Shown: positions 44,567 to 53,335 of the stretch, in pieces
Position numbering within the stretch: position 1 is the stretch's first letter
How the letters are laid out: each line of letters starts with the position of its first letter
Assembly: GCA_963753905.1 (NCBI GenBank)
Contig: CAVWDZ010000001.1
Span: forward strand, 2,976,001 to 3,040,000
From: Bog-756 sp963753905
GTDB taxonomy: Bacteria > Actinomycetota > Acidimicrobiia > Acidimicrobiales > RAAP-2
DNA length: 64,000 bases
Direction of reading: 5' to 3'
Made by a program: the position numbers and the translations under genes
Notes under the pieces: generated by a model
Told to the model about the DNA's origin: nothing
Seen by the model: only the letters and a program-made list of their open reading frames with translations
Databases searched by the model: none

Positions 44567-45037
44567 TCAGGTCTGGGTCGTGCCGGGGTGTGCCGGGGGC
44601 GCAGTGACACGGGGCGCGGTGAGCGCGGGCGCCGACACGTGGCATTTGCCCTCGATCCCCGAAGCGGCCTTGGCCAGGAAGGTCTTGAACGTGGGGCTCT
44701 CCCGGCGCTTGATCCGCGTCTCGATCCTCTTGGCCCGGACGGTCTTCCCCTTTTGGGTCGCGACCTGCTCGCGGTGCGTCAGCTTGGGCAGTCCGGCTGC
44801 GATGTGGGTCTGGGCGTTCTGGATGTGCGCAAGGGTCCGCTCGGCGCGGGAGCACTTGAACGAGGCGATCGAGAAGGGGTGCCTGTGCTTCCGTACGTGT
44901 GCCTTTGCGTGGGAGTGGGTGGCTGGCGTCGCCGCGCCGGCGATCCCGCCCGCGAGGGACAGGGAGCCCACGGCTGCGGTCGCCACCAGCACCGTCGCAG
45001 TTGCCCGGATCAGCTTCCTGATGGTCACGATGGTCAC
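44567..45037 (-). CDS. Small secreted basic protein, probable paralogue of 43714-44508
   Basis: A 156-residue protein with a signal peptide (hydrophobic residues 14-34, ending 'GIAGAA') and a His/Lys/Arg-rich helical domain with two Cys ('FKCSRAERTLAHIQ' and 'EGKCHV'), about 70 residues apart. The layout signal peptide - F-x-C - helices - Cys - Thr/Pro-rich end is the same as in the neighbouring secreted protein, but without the long repeat tail. It starts with GTG 45037 after AGGAGGGG. Function unknown. Confidence 0.75.
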   Translation of the reverse strand: MTIVTIRKLIRATATVLVATAAVGSLSLAGGIAGAATPATHSHAKAHVRKHRHPFSIASFKCSRAERTLAHIQNAQTHIAAGLPKLTHREQVATQKGKTVRAKRIETRIKRRESPTFKTFLAKAASGIEGKCHVSAPALTAPRVTAPPAHPGTTQT

Positions 45038-45187
45038 ACGCCCCTCCTGGATGGCGTCGGCGCGTCCGGCACCGACACCCTCTGTTATCGCCGATCGGGG
45101 TGTGCAATTCGTGAAAGAGATGTTAGGAGAGTGTGATGGACGGCCTGGCGTCGCCCAGCCGTGCCTGGGGCCGGGACCGCGCCGCGG

Positions 45188-45788
45188 TCAGGAGGTCATC
45201 CCCCCGAGACCGACCAGGCCACGGGCCAGTTCGATCTCACCCATGTGGCGCAGGCCGTGCTGGTAGATCCAGCACTCGGTCGCGTCGAGCAGGGTGATCC
45301 CCTCCGGGCCGGCCACCCGGGCGCTGTAGGTGCTGGCGACCCGGTCGGGGAAGGGACGGGCGATCACCACCCGAGTCAGCTCGGAGGGGTCGAGGGACGC
45401 CAGCCACGCCTCCACCCGCGCGAACACGGTCTGCATGTAGCTCCTGAATTGCTCGTAGTCGCCGATCCGCTGATGGACCATCTCGGCGACGCTGCGCTCC
45501 TTGCCATGGTCGGGGATGGCCGGGCGGACCCGCGCGCGCCATTGGTCGTCCCAGACCGGAGCGGTCCCGGTCATGAGGAAGAAGGACGCGTCGACCATGT
45601 TGACGATGTGGAAGAGGCTGAACGCGATGGGGAGAACGCCGTCGCGCTCGAAGTGGTTGACCTGCTCGAGGTCCATGGTTGCGACCGCGTCGTCGTAGAG
45701 GGAGAACAGGGGCCCGCATGCGGCGCCGCAGCGAGTCGAGGAGCAGGCCGTCTGGCGGCCCGGCTCCGGTTCCGGTCGGCTCCGGCAT
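45188..45788 (-). pseudogene. DinB-like protein gene with apparent frameshift near the 5' end
   Basis: The best start is ATG 45788, with GGAAGGAG 5 bases upstream, beginning 'MPEPTGTGAGPPDGLLLDSLRRRM'-type sequence in one frame. The rest of the DinB-type four-helix protein ('GPLFSLYDDAVATM', then to 'HMGEIELARGLVGL' at the end) is in another frame from about 45715. A frame change is needed near 45712-45722, within a G/C-rich run. It is either a real mutation or a sequencing error; the downstream ATG 45673 could still give a truncated product. DinB-family proteins include thiol-dependent enzymes, but the substrate is unknown. Confidence 0.7.
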
Positions 45789-45872
45789 GGTGCTCCTTCC
45801 GCCCGGACACGCGGCGACCGGGCCACTCACCCACTTGTCACCGATCCTGCCACCTGGTGAACTGGTCGGCGA

Positions 45873-46583
45873 ATGCCCCGAGCCCAGACGCACCACGACG
45901 TGGACGGAGCCGAACTCCACCAGAGCACCCCGACCGGTGCGCGGGCCACCGGAGCGCCTCGGGGCGTGCCCACGACGGACGGGGAGCCCGAGGTCCCGGC
46001 CGAGACCGACGGCCGCCGTCTGCGCCGGGCGCTCAACCGGGAGGCGGTCGTCGACGCCCTGCTCGATCTCTACCGCGAGGGCAATCTCCGCCCCGGAACC
46101 GACTTGATCGCTGAGCGGGCCGGGCTCTCCCCCCGCTCCCTCTTCCGATACTTCGAGGACACCGACGACCTGGCCGGCGAGGCGGCGCTCCGCCAACAGA
46201 TCCGGGCGCTGCCGCTGGTCGTGCTCGAGGTCGACGCGGACGCCGACTTCGACGAGCGGGTGCGGGTCCTGGTGGAACAGCGGTTCCGCCTCTTCCGCGA
46301 GATCGGCAATGCCGCCTTGGCATCCCGCCTGCGAGCCCCGTTCCACCCGAGGATGGCCGAGGCCCTTGCCGGGACGCGGGCGTTCCTCCGTGGCCAGGTC
46401 CGCACCCTGTTCAGCCACGAGCTGGAGGCGATGGACGACACCCGGGCCGAGGCGGTGCTCGCCGCCGCCGACCTGCTGACCGGCTTCGAGTCCTACCAAC
46501 TCCTCACCGACGCCCAGGGTCGCGACCCCCAGCAGGCCAAATCCCTCCTGGTCGGCTCGCTCACCGTGCTCCTCGGTCCCTGA
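45873..46583 (+). CDS. TetR-family transcriptional regulator
   Basis: A 236-residue protein with a helix-turn-helix at about residues 77-97 ('GTDLIAERAGLSPRSLFRYF') and a helical C-terminal domain. The first 45 residues are low complexity, so GTG 45966 with a GGAG upstream may be the real start. It is divergent from the DinB-like gene, with an 84-base gap that probably holds both promoters. Its target is not evident. Confidence 0.83.
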   Translation: MPRAQTHHDVDGAELHQSTPTGARATGAPRGVPTTDGEPEVPAETDGRRLRRALNREAVVDALLDLYREGNLRPGTDLIAERAGLSPRSLFRYFEDTDDLAGEAALRQQIRALPLVVLEVDADADFDERVRVLVEQRFRLFREIGNAALASRLRAPFHPRMAEALAGTRAFLRGQVRTLFSHELEAMDDTRAEAVLAAADLLTGFESYQLLTDAQGRDPQQAKSLLVGSLTVLLGP

Positions 46584-46629
46584 GCGCCCGGCGTTCCTCC
46601 GGCAATTCCCCCGGGGCGCCTCCCTCCCG

Positions 46630-47454
46630 TCAGGCCGCGGCGACGTTCCGTTCGAAGATGATCCGAAGGCCGTGGAGGGTGAGCCACGGCTCGACGTACT
46701 CGATCTCCTCCGAATAGGGCGCGATCAGCTCGGAGAGGCCGCCGGTTGCGACGACCGTGCACTCGCCGAGCTCTCCTGCGAAGCGGCGGCACAGGCCGTC
46801 GACCTGGGCACCGAACCCGTAGACGGCCCCGGACTGGATCGACTCCACGGTCGATTTGCCGATGACGCTGCGGGGTTCGATGAGCTCGACCCGTCGCAGC
46901 GCGGCCGCATGGGCGAACAGGGCGTCCAGGCTGATCGCCACTCCGGGGGTGATCGCCCCGCCGAGGTACTCGCCGGCGGCGGAGATCGCGTCGAAGGTCG
47001 TGGCCGTGCCCAGGTCGACCACCACGCACGGCCCGCCGAACAGGTCGTAGGCGCCCACCGCGTTCGCAATGCGGTCGGCCCCGACCTCTTTCGGGTTGTC
47101 GTAGAGGATCGGCATCCCGCTCCGGACCCCCGGCTCGAGGACCACCGAGGGGACGTCGAACCAGCGAGCCACCATCTGGCGGAGGTTGGCCGTCACCAGC
47201 GGGACCGACGAGGTGACCGCGATGCCGGTGACGGTCTGCGCCAGGTCGAGCCCGTTGAGGCCCAGCAGCTGGGTGAGCAGGAGCGCGTGCTCGTCCGCTG
47301 TGCGCACGTCGACCGTGGAGAGCCTCCAGTGGTGGGCGAGCCCGGTGGGCTCAGTGCCGTCGCGGGGGACCGACTCGTCGAGGGGCGCGCTCGGATCGTC
47401 GGCGAACAGCCCGACCACGGTGTCGGTGTTCCCCACGTCGATGGCGAGTAGCAC
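46630..47454 (-). CDS. coaX: Type III pantothenate kinase
   Basis: A 274-residue ASKHA-fold kinase for the first step of CoA synthesis. It begins with 'LLAIDVGNTDTVVGLF' (phosphate 1 motif) and has 'GADRIANAVGAY', 'VVVDLGTATTFD' (phosphate 2) and 'GGAITPG'. It lies 29 bases downstream of nadC, at the end of the NAD/pantothenate/folate operon, and is functionally linked to panC in the same operon. Confidence 0.94.
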   Translation of the reverse strand: MLLAIDVGNTDTVVGLFADDPSAPLDESVPRDGTEPTGLAHHWRLSTVDVRTADEHALLLTQLLGLNGLDLAQTVTGIAVTSSVPLVTANLRQMVARWFDVPSVVLEPGVRSGMPILYDNPKEVGADRIANAVGAYDLFGGPCVVVDLGTATTFDAISAAGEYLGGAITPGVAISLDALFAHAAALRRVELIEPRSVIGKSTVESIQSGAVYGFGAQVDGLCRRFAGELGECTVVATGGLSELIAPYSEEIEYVEPWLTLHGLRIIFERNVAAA

Positions 47455-47483
47455 GGGCGTCCTTTCGGGCCGGTGGGCAGGGG

Positions 47484-48371
47484 TCAGGACCGCAGGTCGA
47501 AGGCCAGATCGAGCACGGGCGCCGAGTGGGTGAGGCTCCCCGCCGAGAGCAGGTCGACTCCGGCCGAGGCCAGCGCGGGGGCGGTGGCGAGGGTGACGCC
47601 ACCCGACGCCTCGACCAGGAGGTCCGATCCGCTGGCCCGGACGAGGTCGACTGCGGTGGCCACCTCTGTGGGGGACATGTTGTCGAGCATCACCACACTG
47701 GCTCCTGCGGCGACTGCTTCCTTGACCTGCTCGAGCCCGTCGCACTCGACCTCGACCATGCGCCCGGGCCAGAGCCGGCGGGCCCGGGTCACGGCCTCGC
47801 CGATCGGCACACCCCCGAGGTGGTTGTCCTTGATGAGCACGGCTTCCGACAGGCTGCCCCGGTGGTTGTGGCCGCCACCCGCCCGTACCGCCGCCTTCTC
47901 GAGGGCCCGCAGGCCCGGCGTGGTCTTGCGGGTGTCCAGCACGCGTGTCGCCGGATTGGCCACCCGCACCGCGTCGACGAACGCCCGGGTGAGGGTCGCC
48001 ACGCCCGACAGGTGTCCGAGGAAGTTGAGCGCGGTCCGTTCGGCGGTGACGATCGAGCGCAACGACCCCTCGAGGGTCGCCACCACGTCTCCCGGGCCGA
48101 TCGACGCCCCGTCGGTCCGCTCCCAACGGACGTCCACCGCCGGGTCGATCTGGTCGAAGGTCTCGACGGCGCAGGCCCGACCGGCCAGCACGCCGCGATC
48201 CCTGCACACGATGTCGACGACCGCAAGGCGCCCGGGGGCGAGCAGCGCCGCGCTCAGGTCCCCGAGCGGCAGGACGTCCTCGGCGATGGCCCGTGCCACG
48301 GCCTCGACCACTGCCGCACGGGGAGGATCGCATTCCGGTTCCCGCTCGGCACCCTCCTGGCTATCGGTCAC
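47484..48371 (-). CDS. nadC: Nicotinate-nucleotide pyrophosphorylase (carboxylating)
   Basis: A 295-residue enzyme that turns quinolinate and PRPP into NaMN and CO2. Motifs: 'ERTALNFLGHLSGVAT', 'LDTRKTTPGLRALEKAAVRAGGGHNHR', 'IKDNH' and 'EASGGV'. The GTG start overlaps the nadB TGA (GTGA). nadA is not in the window. Confidence 0.95.
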   Translation of the reverse strand: MTDSQEGAEREPECDPPRAAVVEAVARAIAEDVLPLGDLSAALLAPGRLAVVDIVCRDRGVLAGRACAVETFDQIDPAVDVRWERTDGASIGPGDVVATLEGSLRSIVTAERTALNFLGHLSGVATLTRAFVDAVRVANPATRVLDTRKTTPGLRALEKAAVRAGGGHNHRGSLSEAVLIKDNHLGGVPIGEAVTRARRLWPGRMVEVECDGLEQVKEAVAAGASVVMLDNMSPTEVATAVDLVRASGSDLLVEASGGVTLATAPALASAGVDLLSAGSLTHSAPVLDLAFDLRS

Positions 48372-50095
48372 GGCCGTCCCCGGTCGCTCGGTCGCCCGGA
48401 TCGGGCCTGCGGGGTCGGAGCGGTCCGGGCCAGGACGGTCTCGCCCGCCGTGTGCACGATGCGACAGCGCCACGTGTCGGACAGCGCGGGGTGGTCGCTG
48501 CGGGCGTGGGCCCCGCGGCTCTCGCGGCGACGGGTCCCCGAGTCGAGGACGCTTTGCGCCGCGGTGACCAGATTGGCCAGCTCCCCGTGGGCGCGATCGG
48601 TCGGGGTCCCGTTCCCGACGGCCCGGGACAGCTCCTCGACCAGCCGACCGACCCGGGCCAGCGAGTCGGCGCTGCGCACCACCCCCACACCGTCGGTCAT
48701 CGCCCGCTGGAGGCGGTCGCGGGTCTTGGCCACGTCGGGCCAGGACCCGCCCGCCTCCCCCGCCCCGGGGGCAGGGGGCGATCCCTGCGGAGGCGCCTCC
48801 ACCCAGGGCGCCGGGGCCGCCTCGACCCGGCCGGTGAGCACCGGGGCCAGCACGCCGGTGGCGGTCGGACCGTCTCGCCCGGCGAGGATCGATTCCGCGA
48901 GGCGGGCACCGAAGACCATCCCCTCGAGCAGCGAGTTCGAGGCGAGCCGGTTTGCACCGTGCACGCCGGTGCAGGCGACCTCTCCGGCCGCCCAGAGGCC
49001 GGGGAGGGCCGTCGCGCCCCAGAGGTCGGTCAGGACGCCGCCGGAGAGGTAGTGGGCGGCCGGTGCGATGGGCAGCCAGTCGGTCGCCGGATCGAGCCCG
49101 ATGGCGGCCAACGACGCCGCGATGGTCGGGAAGCGGGAGTCGAACGAGACCAGGGCGGTGGCGTCCAACCAGAGGTTCTCGACCCCCTGGGCGCGCATGC
49201 GCTCGGCCATCGCGCGGCTGACCACGTCCCGCGGGGCGAGCTCGTCGACGAAGCGCTCGCCGCGGGCGTCCCGCAGCAGGGCCCCGTGACCACGGAGCGC
49301 CTCGGAGAGCAGCGGGCGGGGCATCGCCGGATGGTGGAGCGCGGTCGGGTGGAACTGCATGAACTCGACATCGGCAACGGCGACACCTGCCCGCAGGGCC
49401 ATGGCGAGCCCGTCGCCGGTCGCTCCGGCCGGGTTGGTGGTCACCGCGAAGAGCTGGCCCGCCCCGCCGGTCGCGAGCACGGTGTGCGAGGCCCGGACCT
49501 CGATGAGCCGCCCATCGGCCCCGAGGGCGCGCACGCCCCGGCACCTGGCGTCCTCGATGAGCAGGTCGAGGGCGAACCACTCCTCGAGCACCGCCGCAAC
49601 CGACGCGCGTGTGGCATCGACCAGGGCGCGCTCGACCTCGGCACCGGTCGCCGCGCCCCCGGCGTGGACCACGCGGGCGGTCGAGTGGCCGCCCTCGCGG
49701 GCCAGGGCGAGGCCGCCACCGGGCTGGCGGTCGAAGACCGCACCCATCGCCACGAGCTCGTGCACCCGCGACGGGCCCTCGTCCACCAGGACCCGGACCG
49801 CCTCGGTGTCGCAGAGCCCGGCCCCGGCGGCGAGGGTGTCCGCGAGGTGGAGATCGGTCGAGTCCTCGTCCCCGCCGAGTACCGCGGCCACCCCGCCCTG
49901 GGCCCAGCGGGTGGTCGACTGGGAGAGCTCGGCCTTGGTCAGGACCCCGACCCGGAGCCCTCCGCCCCTCGCCCCGGTGCCCCCACCGGGCCCGCCCATC
50001 GGAGCCGCCAGGCGCACCGCTGCGGAGAGGCCGGCGACCCCGCTACCGAGGACCAGGACGTCGAGGACACCCGGTGGCGGCGGGGACCCGCTCAC
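48368..50095 (-). CDS. nadB: L-aspartate oxidase
   Basis: A 575-residue FAD enzyme that oxidises aspartate to iminoaspartate. It has 'VLVLGSGVAGLSAAVRLA' (FAD binding), 'STRWAQGGVAAVL', 'GHSTARVVH', 'EFMQFHPTAL' and 'GLWAAGEVACTGVHGANRLASNSLLEG', all close to the family standard. A Gly-rich insertion of about 15 residues sits after the first FAD helix, and a Pro/Gly-rich linker precedes the C-terminal helical domain. It is coupled to panC and nadC by GTGA overlaps. The partner quinolinate synthase NadA must be elsewhere. Confidence 0.95.
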   Translation of the reverse strand: MSGSPPPPGVLDVLVLGSGVAGLSAAVRLAAPMGGPGGGTGARGGGLRVGVLTKAELSQSTTRWAQGGVAAVLGGDEDSTDLHLADTLAAGAGLCDTEAVRVLVDEGPSRVHELVAMGAVFDRQPGGGLALAREGGHSTARVVHAGGAATGAEVERALVDATRASVAAVLEEWFALDLLIEDARCRGVRALGADGRLIEVRASHTVLATGGAGQLFAVTTNPAGATGDGLAMALRAGVAVADVEFMQFHPTALHHPAMPRPLLSEALRGHGALLRDARGERFVDELAPRDVVSRAMAERMRAQGVENLWLDATALVSFDSRFPTIAASLAAIGLDPATDWLPIAPAAHYLSGGVLTDLWGATALPGLWAAGEVACTGVHGANRLASNSLLEGMVFGARLAESILAGRDGPTATGVLAPVLTGRVEAAPAPWVEAPPQGSPPAPGAGEAGGSWPDVAKTRDRLQRAMTDGVGVVRSADSLARVGRLVEELSRAVGNGTPTDRAHGELANLVTAAQSVLDSGTRRRESRGAHARSDHPALSDTWRCRIVHTAGETVLARTAPTPQARSGRPSDRGRP

Positions 50096-51033
50096 GCCGA
50101 GGCGCGCGGGTCGAGATTGTCGATGAGTCGCACCGGACCGACGGTGGCCGCGATGAGCAGACGGAGCGGTCCGGTGCCGGAGGGGTCCGCCGCCGGCTCG
50201 AGGTCGTCTGCGTCGACGAGGGCGGCGTAGTCGAGGACCGCTGCCGGTTCGGCCGACACCACCTCCGCCATGGCCCTCTCGACCGAGGCGGCACACGCCC
50301 CCCGGGCCAGCACGGCGGCGCCGGAGCGCAAGGCACGCGAGAGGGAGAGAGCTGCCCGGCGCTGGTCGGCAGAGAGGCGGGCGTTGCGACTGGAGAGCGC
50401 CAACCCGTCGCTGTCGCGCACCGTGGGACAGCCGACCACGTCGACAGGGAGCGAGAGATCGCGGCTCACCCGCCGGACCAACGCCAGCTGCTGGAAGTCC
50501 TTCTCGCCGAAGTAGGCCCTGCACCGGCCGGCGGCCGAGAGGAGCTTGACCACGATGGTGGCCACGCCGTCGAAGTGCCCGGGACGGGACTCGCCCTCCC
50601 AGCGGCGACCGAGCGAGGGCACCGACACCGACGTGGCCGGGGCCTCGGGCCACCCGGGGTACATCTCGGTGACCGCGGGGACGAAGGCCACGGCGGTCCC
50701 GGCATCGGCCACGAGGGTCAGATCCGCCTCGAGCGTTCGGGGGTAGGCGGCCAGATCGCCGGCATCGCCGAACTGGGTCGGGTTCACGAAGATCGAGACG
50801 GCCACCGTGTCGCATTCGGCGGCAGCCCGTTCGACGAGGGAGCGGTGTCCCGCGTGCAGGGCCCCCATGGTCGGCACGAGGCCCACGGTCCGCCCGGCGC
50901 CGCGGGCTGCGTCGAGCAGGCGGGAGAAGCCTGCGAGCGACTCGACCACCTCCAGGTCGCCGCTCCGGGCGCGCATGCCGGGCGCGGGAGCCGGTTGCCC
51001 GGCAAGGACCCGGGGGGCGAAGACGGTGGTCAT
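50092..51033 (-). CDS. panC: Pantothenate synthetase
   Basis: A 313-residue enzyme that ligates pantoate and beta-alanine with ATP. It has 'VPTMGALHAGHRSLV' (HIGH-like), 'SIFVNPTQFG', 'FGEKDFQQLALVRR' and 'SSRNARLS' (KMSKS-like). A 25-residue non-conserved N-terminus precedes the fold. The ATG overlaps the stop of the DUF2520 gene (ATGA). panD, which makes beta-alanine and often follows panC, is absent here. Confidence 0.95.
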   Translation of the reverse strand: MTTVFAPRVLAGQPAPAPGMRARSGDLEVVESLAGFSRLLDAARGAGRTVGLVPTMGALHAGHRSLVERAAAECDTVAVSIFVNPTQFGDAGDLAAYPRTLEADLTLVADAGTAVAFVPAVTEMYPGWPEAPATSVSVPSLGRRWEGESRPGHFDGVATIVVKLLSAAGRCRAYFGEKDFQQLALVRRVSRDLSLPVDVVGCPTVRDSDGLALSSRNARLSADQRRAALSLSRALRSGAAVLARGACAASVERAMAEVVSAEPAAVLDYAALVDADDLEPAADPSGTGPLRLLIAATVGPVRLIDNLDPRASA

Positions 51034-51836
51034 GCGACCTGCTCCGCCGCGGCCACCTCGACGTCCGACGGAGGGGAGCCGGCCACAGCCGTGCAGGGGT
51101 CGGCCGAGGTATCCAGGGAGAGCCGCCGGGCGAGACCGACCAGCGCGTCGTAGGCGGCCAGCTCGGTGCGGTGCCCGGGCATGGCGCCAAGCACCTCCCG
51201 GTGCCGATCCACCGTCGCCCAGTCGCCCCGGGCGGCCGGTCCGGTCAAGGCAGCACGCGGGCCCAGGGCGAGGGCGTCCTCGGAGGCCGCCCGCAGGAGG
51301 CCGGCGAAGGCGTCGAGCGGGAGCCCGGCGGTGGCCGCGACCCGCTCGACCTGACCCATGAGGGCCACCAGGTGGTTGGCTGCGATGACCGCCGCCGCGT
51401 GGTAGGCGGCGCGGTGCCGGTCGTCGACCTCGACGGGATGACCACCGAGCGACTCGGCCACCGCCCGGACCGCCGGGTCGCCGGCCACCGCGAAGGTGAT
51501 GCCGGAGCGCAGGCGCTCGGATCCGATGGCCGGGGTGGGCAGCGGGACCAGGGGATGGAGCGAGCCCCGCCGCGCGTGCCCCTCGAGGACGTCGAGGCCG
51601 AGCGACCCGGAGAGGTGGATGACCGCGGTCGTGGCAACCGGTCGGATCCGGGCGGCCACCTCCGCCACGGTGTCGTCCGGGGTGGCGATGATCAGCAGGT
51701 CGACACCGGCGGCGGCGTCGACCGGGGAGCGCTCGCGTCCCCAGGCGCCTCGCGGGCGGTACCCCCCGGCCGCCTCGAGGGCTGCCATCATCGAACGGCC
51801 GGCTCGGCCGGGACCGACTACGCGGAATCTGGTCAC
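51030..51836 (-). CDS. Rossmann-fold DUF2520 protein
   Basis: A 268-residue protein with an NAD(P)-binding start ('RFRVVGPGRAGRSMMAALEAAG') and a C-terminal helical dehydrogenase-like DUF2520 domain ('LHPLVPLPTP', 'AANHLVALMGQVER'). The family resembles ketopantoate reductase and commonly precedes panC in actinobacteria, so a pantoate-related reduction is plausible but not established. GTG 51836 has GAAAGGGG upstream and is preferred to the longer frame. Confidence 0.85.
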   Translation of the reverse strand: MTRFRVVGPGRAGRSMMAALEAAGGYRPRGAWGRERSPVDAAAGVDLLIIATPDDTVAEVAARIRPVATTAVIHLSGSLGLDVLEGHARRGSLHPLVPLPTPAIGSERLRSGITFAVAGDPAVRAVAESLGGHPVEVDDRHRAAYHAAAVIAANHLVALMGQVERVAATAGLPLDAFAGLLRAASEDALALGPRAALTGPAARGDWATVDRHREVLGAMPGHRTELAAYDALVGLARRLSLDTSADPCTAVAGSPPSDVEVAAAEQVA

Positions 51837-51903
51837 GAGACCCCTTTCGACGTTCCAGCCCCGGGCGGGTGCCGTTCGCGTCAGAGAATCCGGATACTGC
51901 GGT

Positions 51904-52404
51904 TCAGAGCATACCCACGACCCGGACCTCGCCACCAGCGGACTCCACGGCGGCCGGGTCGACCAGGTCCGGGGCCAGCTCGGCCAGGGGCGCGAGCACG
52001 AACCGGCGCTCGCGCCAGCGGGGATGCGGCACGGTCAGGTGGGGATCGTCGAGCACGACCCCGTCCATCCAGATGAGGTCGGCGTCGAGGGTGCGGGGAC
52101 CCCAGCGCACGCTCCGCACACGGCCAGCCGCCGCCTCCAGGCGATGGCACTGCTCGAGGATCCGGTAGGGGTCGGTGCCCGGCACGGCGGCCAGCTCGAC
52201 CACCAGGTTGAGGTACGGGTCCTGGTGGTCGGGACCACCGACCGGTTCGGTCTCGTAGACCCGGGAGACAGCGCTGACCCACGGGTCGCCTCCCGCACGG
52301 AGCTGGTCCACCGCCCGGCGCAGATGGGTGAGGCGGTCACCGAGATTGGAGCCGAGGGACAGGAAGGCCCGCTCGGTCGGTGGCTCGGTGCGCGGGACGC
52401 TCAC
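51904..52404 (-). CDS. folK: 2-amino-4-hydroxy-6-hydroxymethyldihydropteridine pyrophosphokinase
   Basis: A 166-residue HPPK that transfers pyrophosphate from ATP to the pterin. It shows 'FLSLGSNLGDR', 'YETEPVGGPDHQDPYLNLV', 'RWGPRTLDADLI' with the metal-binding Asp pair, and 'PHPRWRERRFVLAPLAEL'. The GTG overlaps the folB stop (GTGA). Confidence 0.95.
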   Translation of the reverse strand: MSVPRTEPPTERAFLSLGSNLGDRLTHLRRAVDQLRAGGDPWVSAVSRVYETEPVGGPDHQDPYLNLVVELAAVPGTDPYRILEQCHRLEAAAGRVRSVRWGPRTLDADLIWMDGVVLDDPHLTVPHPRWRERRFVLAPLAELAPDLVDPAAVESAGGEVRVVGML

Positions 52405-52796
52405 CGATCGCGGGCGACCCGGACGCCCACACTGGCGATGTCCATCGGCAGCGGTGGACGGAGCTTGCGCAGGGTCACGGTCACTCCGCTGATCCGCGAG
52501 TCGACCGCCAGCACCGCCCGGGCCACCTGGCCGGCCAGCCCCTCGAGCAGCCCGTAGGAGCGGGGACCGGCGACGGTGGCCGACACGACCCCGGCGACGG
52601 CGCCGTAGTCGACGGTGTCGGACAGGTGGTCAGAGGCCCCGGCCGGTCCGAGGTCGACGGCCAGGTCGAGGTCGATCTCGAACGGCTGGGCCCGGGTCCG
52701 CTCCTCGGGCAACACCCCGTGGGTGCCGACCACCCGGATGCCCCGGAGCTCGATCCGGTCCCCTGCCGAGTGAGCGTGGTCCGCGGCGGGCGCCAT
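52401..52796 (-). CDS. folB: Dihydroneopterin aldolase
   Basis: A 131-residue aldolase with 'DRIELRGIRVVGTHGVLPEE' at the start, 'LSDTVDYGAV' and 'LLEGLAGQVARAVL' (Glu of the active site). The C-terminal 'VTVTLRKLRPPLP' carries the conserved Lys. The ATG overlaps the previous TGA by one base (TGATG). Confidence 0.94.
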   Translation of the reverse strand: MAPAADHAHSAGDRIELRGIRVVGTHGVLPEERTRAQPFEIDLDLAVDLGPAGASDHLSDTVDYGAVAGVVSATVAGPRSYGLLEGLAGQVARAVLAVDSRISGVTVTLRKLRPPLPMDIASVGVRVARDR

Positions 52797-53335
52797 CAGG
52801 CGGGGCGCGAGGCGCCACCGCCGTGCTGGGCCGTAGCAGGGGCGAGTTGGCCGGCTGCTGCCACCACCTCACGTCCGGCGGGGCCCATGGGATGCCCGGT
52901 CATGTGCTCGAGCACGGTGGTCGCCTGCGGACCGCTCGGGAGCCGGTCCGACCAGAGCAGGTACCCGGCGATGACCCCCGCCACCCGGTCGCCGAGCTCC
53001 TCCTGGTGGACGAGGATCCGCTCACCGTTGGCCAGCCGGCCGTGGACGTCCCGGTACACCTCGGCCAGCACGGCCCGGACGTCGCCGGAGTTGGGCAACG
53101 GGTAGTGCACGCTGGCCAGCTCCTTCTCCTCGTAGGCCTGCAGGTTGTGCGAGGAGGGCAGCAACGAGACCACCCGGGTGAACCCCTGGACCTGGAGCCA
53201 GATGATCTCCTCCTGGCGGCGCACCTTGCGGTGGTTGGGAGCGAAACCGCCGGGTCGCTCGCTCATCGCCAGCCGGTCCTTGATGACCCAGGTGAAGTTG
53301 CGCGGGGGGATCCCCGCCGCCCATTTTCCCTTCAC
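52796..53335 (-). CDS. Dual-specificity-phosphatase-like protein lacking the catalytic Cys
   Basis: A 179-residue protein with a DSP/PTP-like fold: 'VQGFTRVVSLLPS' (strand and loop), 'VHYPLPNSGDV', and 'ILVHQEELGDRVAGVIAGYLLW' in the place of the HCx5R phosphate loop. In that loop His110 and Arg117 are kept, with exactly six residues between them as in HCx5R, but the nucleophile Cys is Gln111. It is therefore probably a pseudophosphatase or binding protein. It is locked between folP (GTGA overlap) and folB (TGATG), so co-expression with folate genes is sure. Function unknown. Confidence 0.8.
   Translation of the reverse strand: MKGKWAAGIPPRNFTWVIKDRLAMSERPGGFAPNHRKVRRQEEIIWLQVQGFTRVVSLLPSSHNLQAYEEKELASVHYPLPNSGDVRAVLAEVYRDVHGRLANGERILVHQEELGDRVAGVIAGYLLWSDRLPSGPQATTVLEHMTGHPMGPAGREVVAAAGQLAPATAQHGGGASRPA

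Noticed and set aside
45789..45872. TCACC/GGTGA inverted repeat between the DinB-like and TetR genes as an operator
   Set aside because: Only five bases match with a long centre; not convincing without more copies.
48368..51190. A 940-residue minus-strand frame covering nadB and beyond
   Set aside because: The part upstream of 50095 is an alternate reading of panC; nadB starts at the GTGA overlap.
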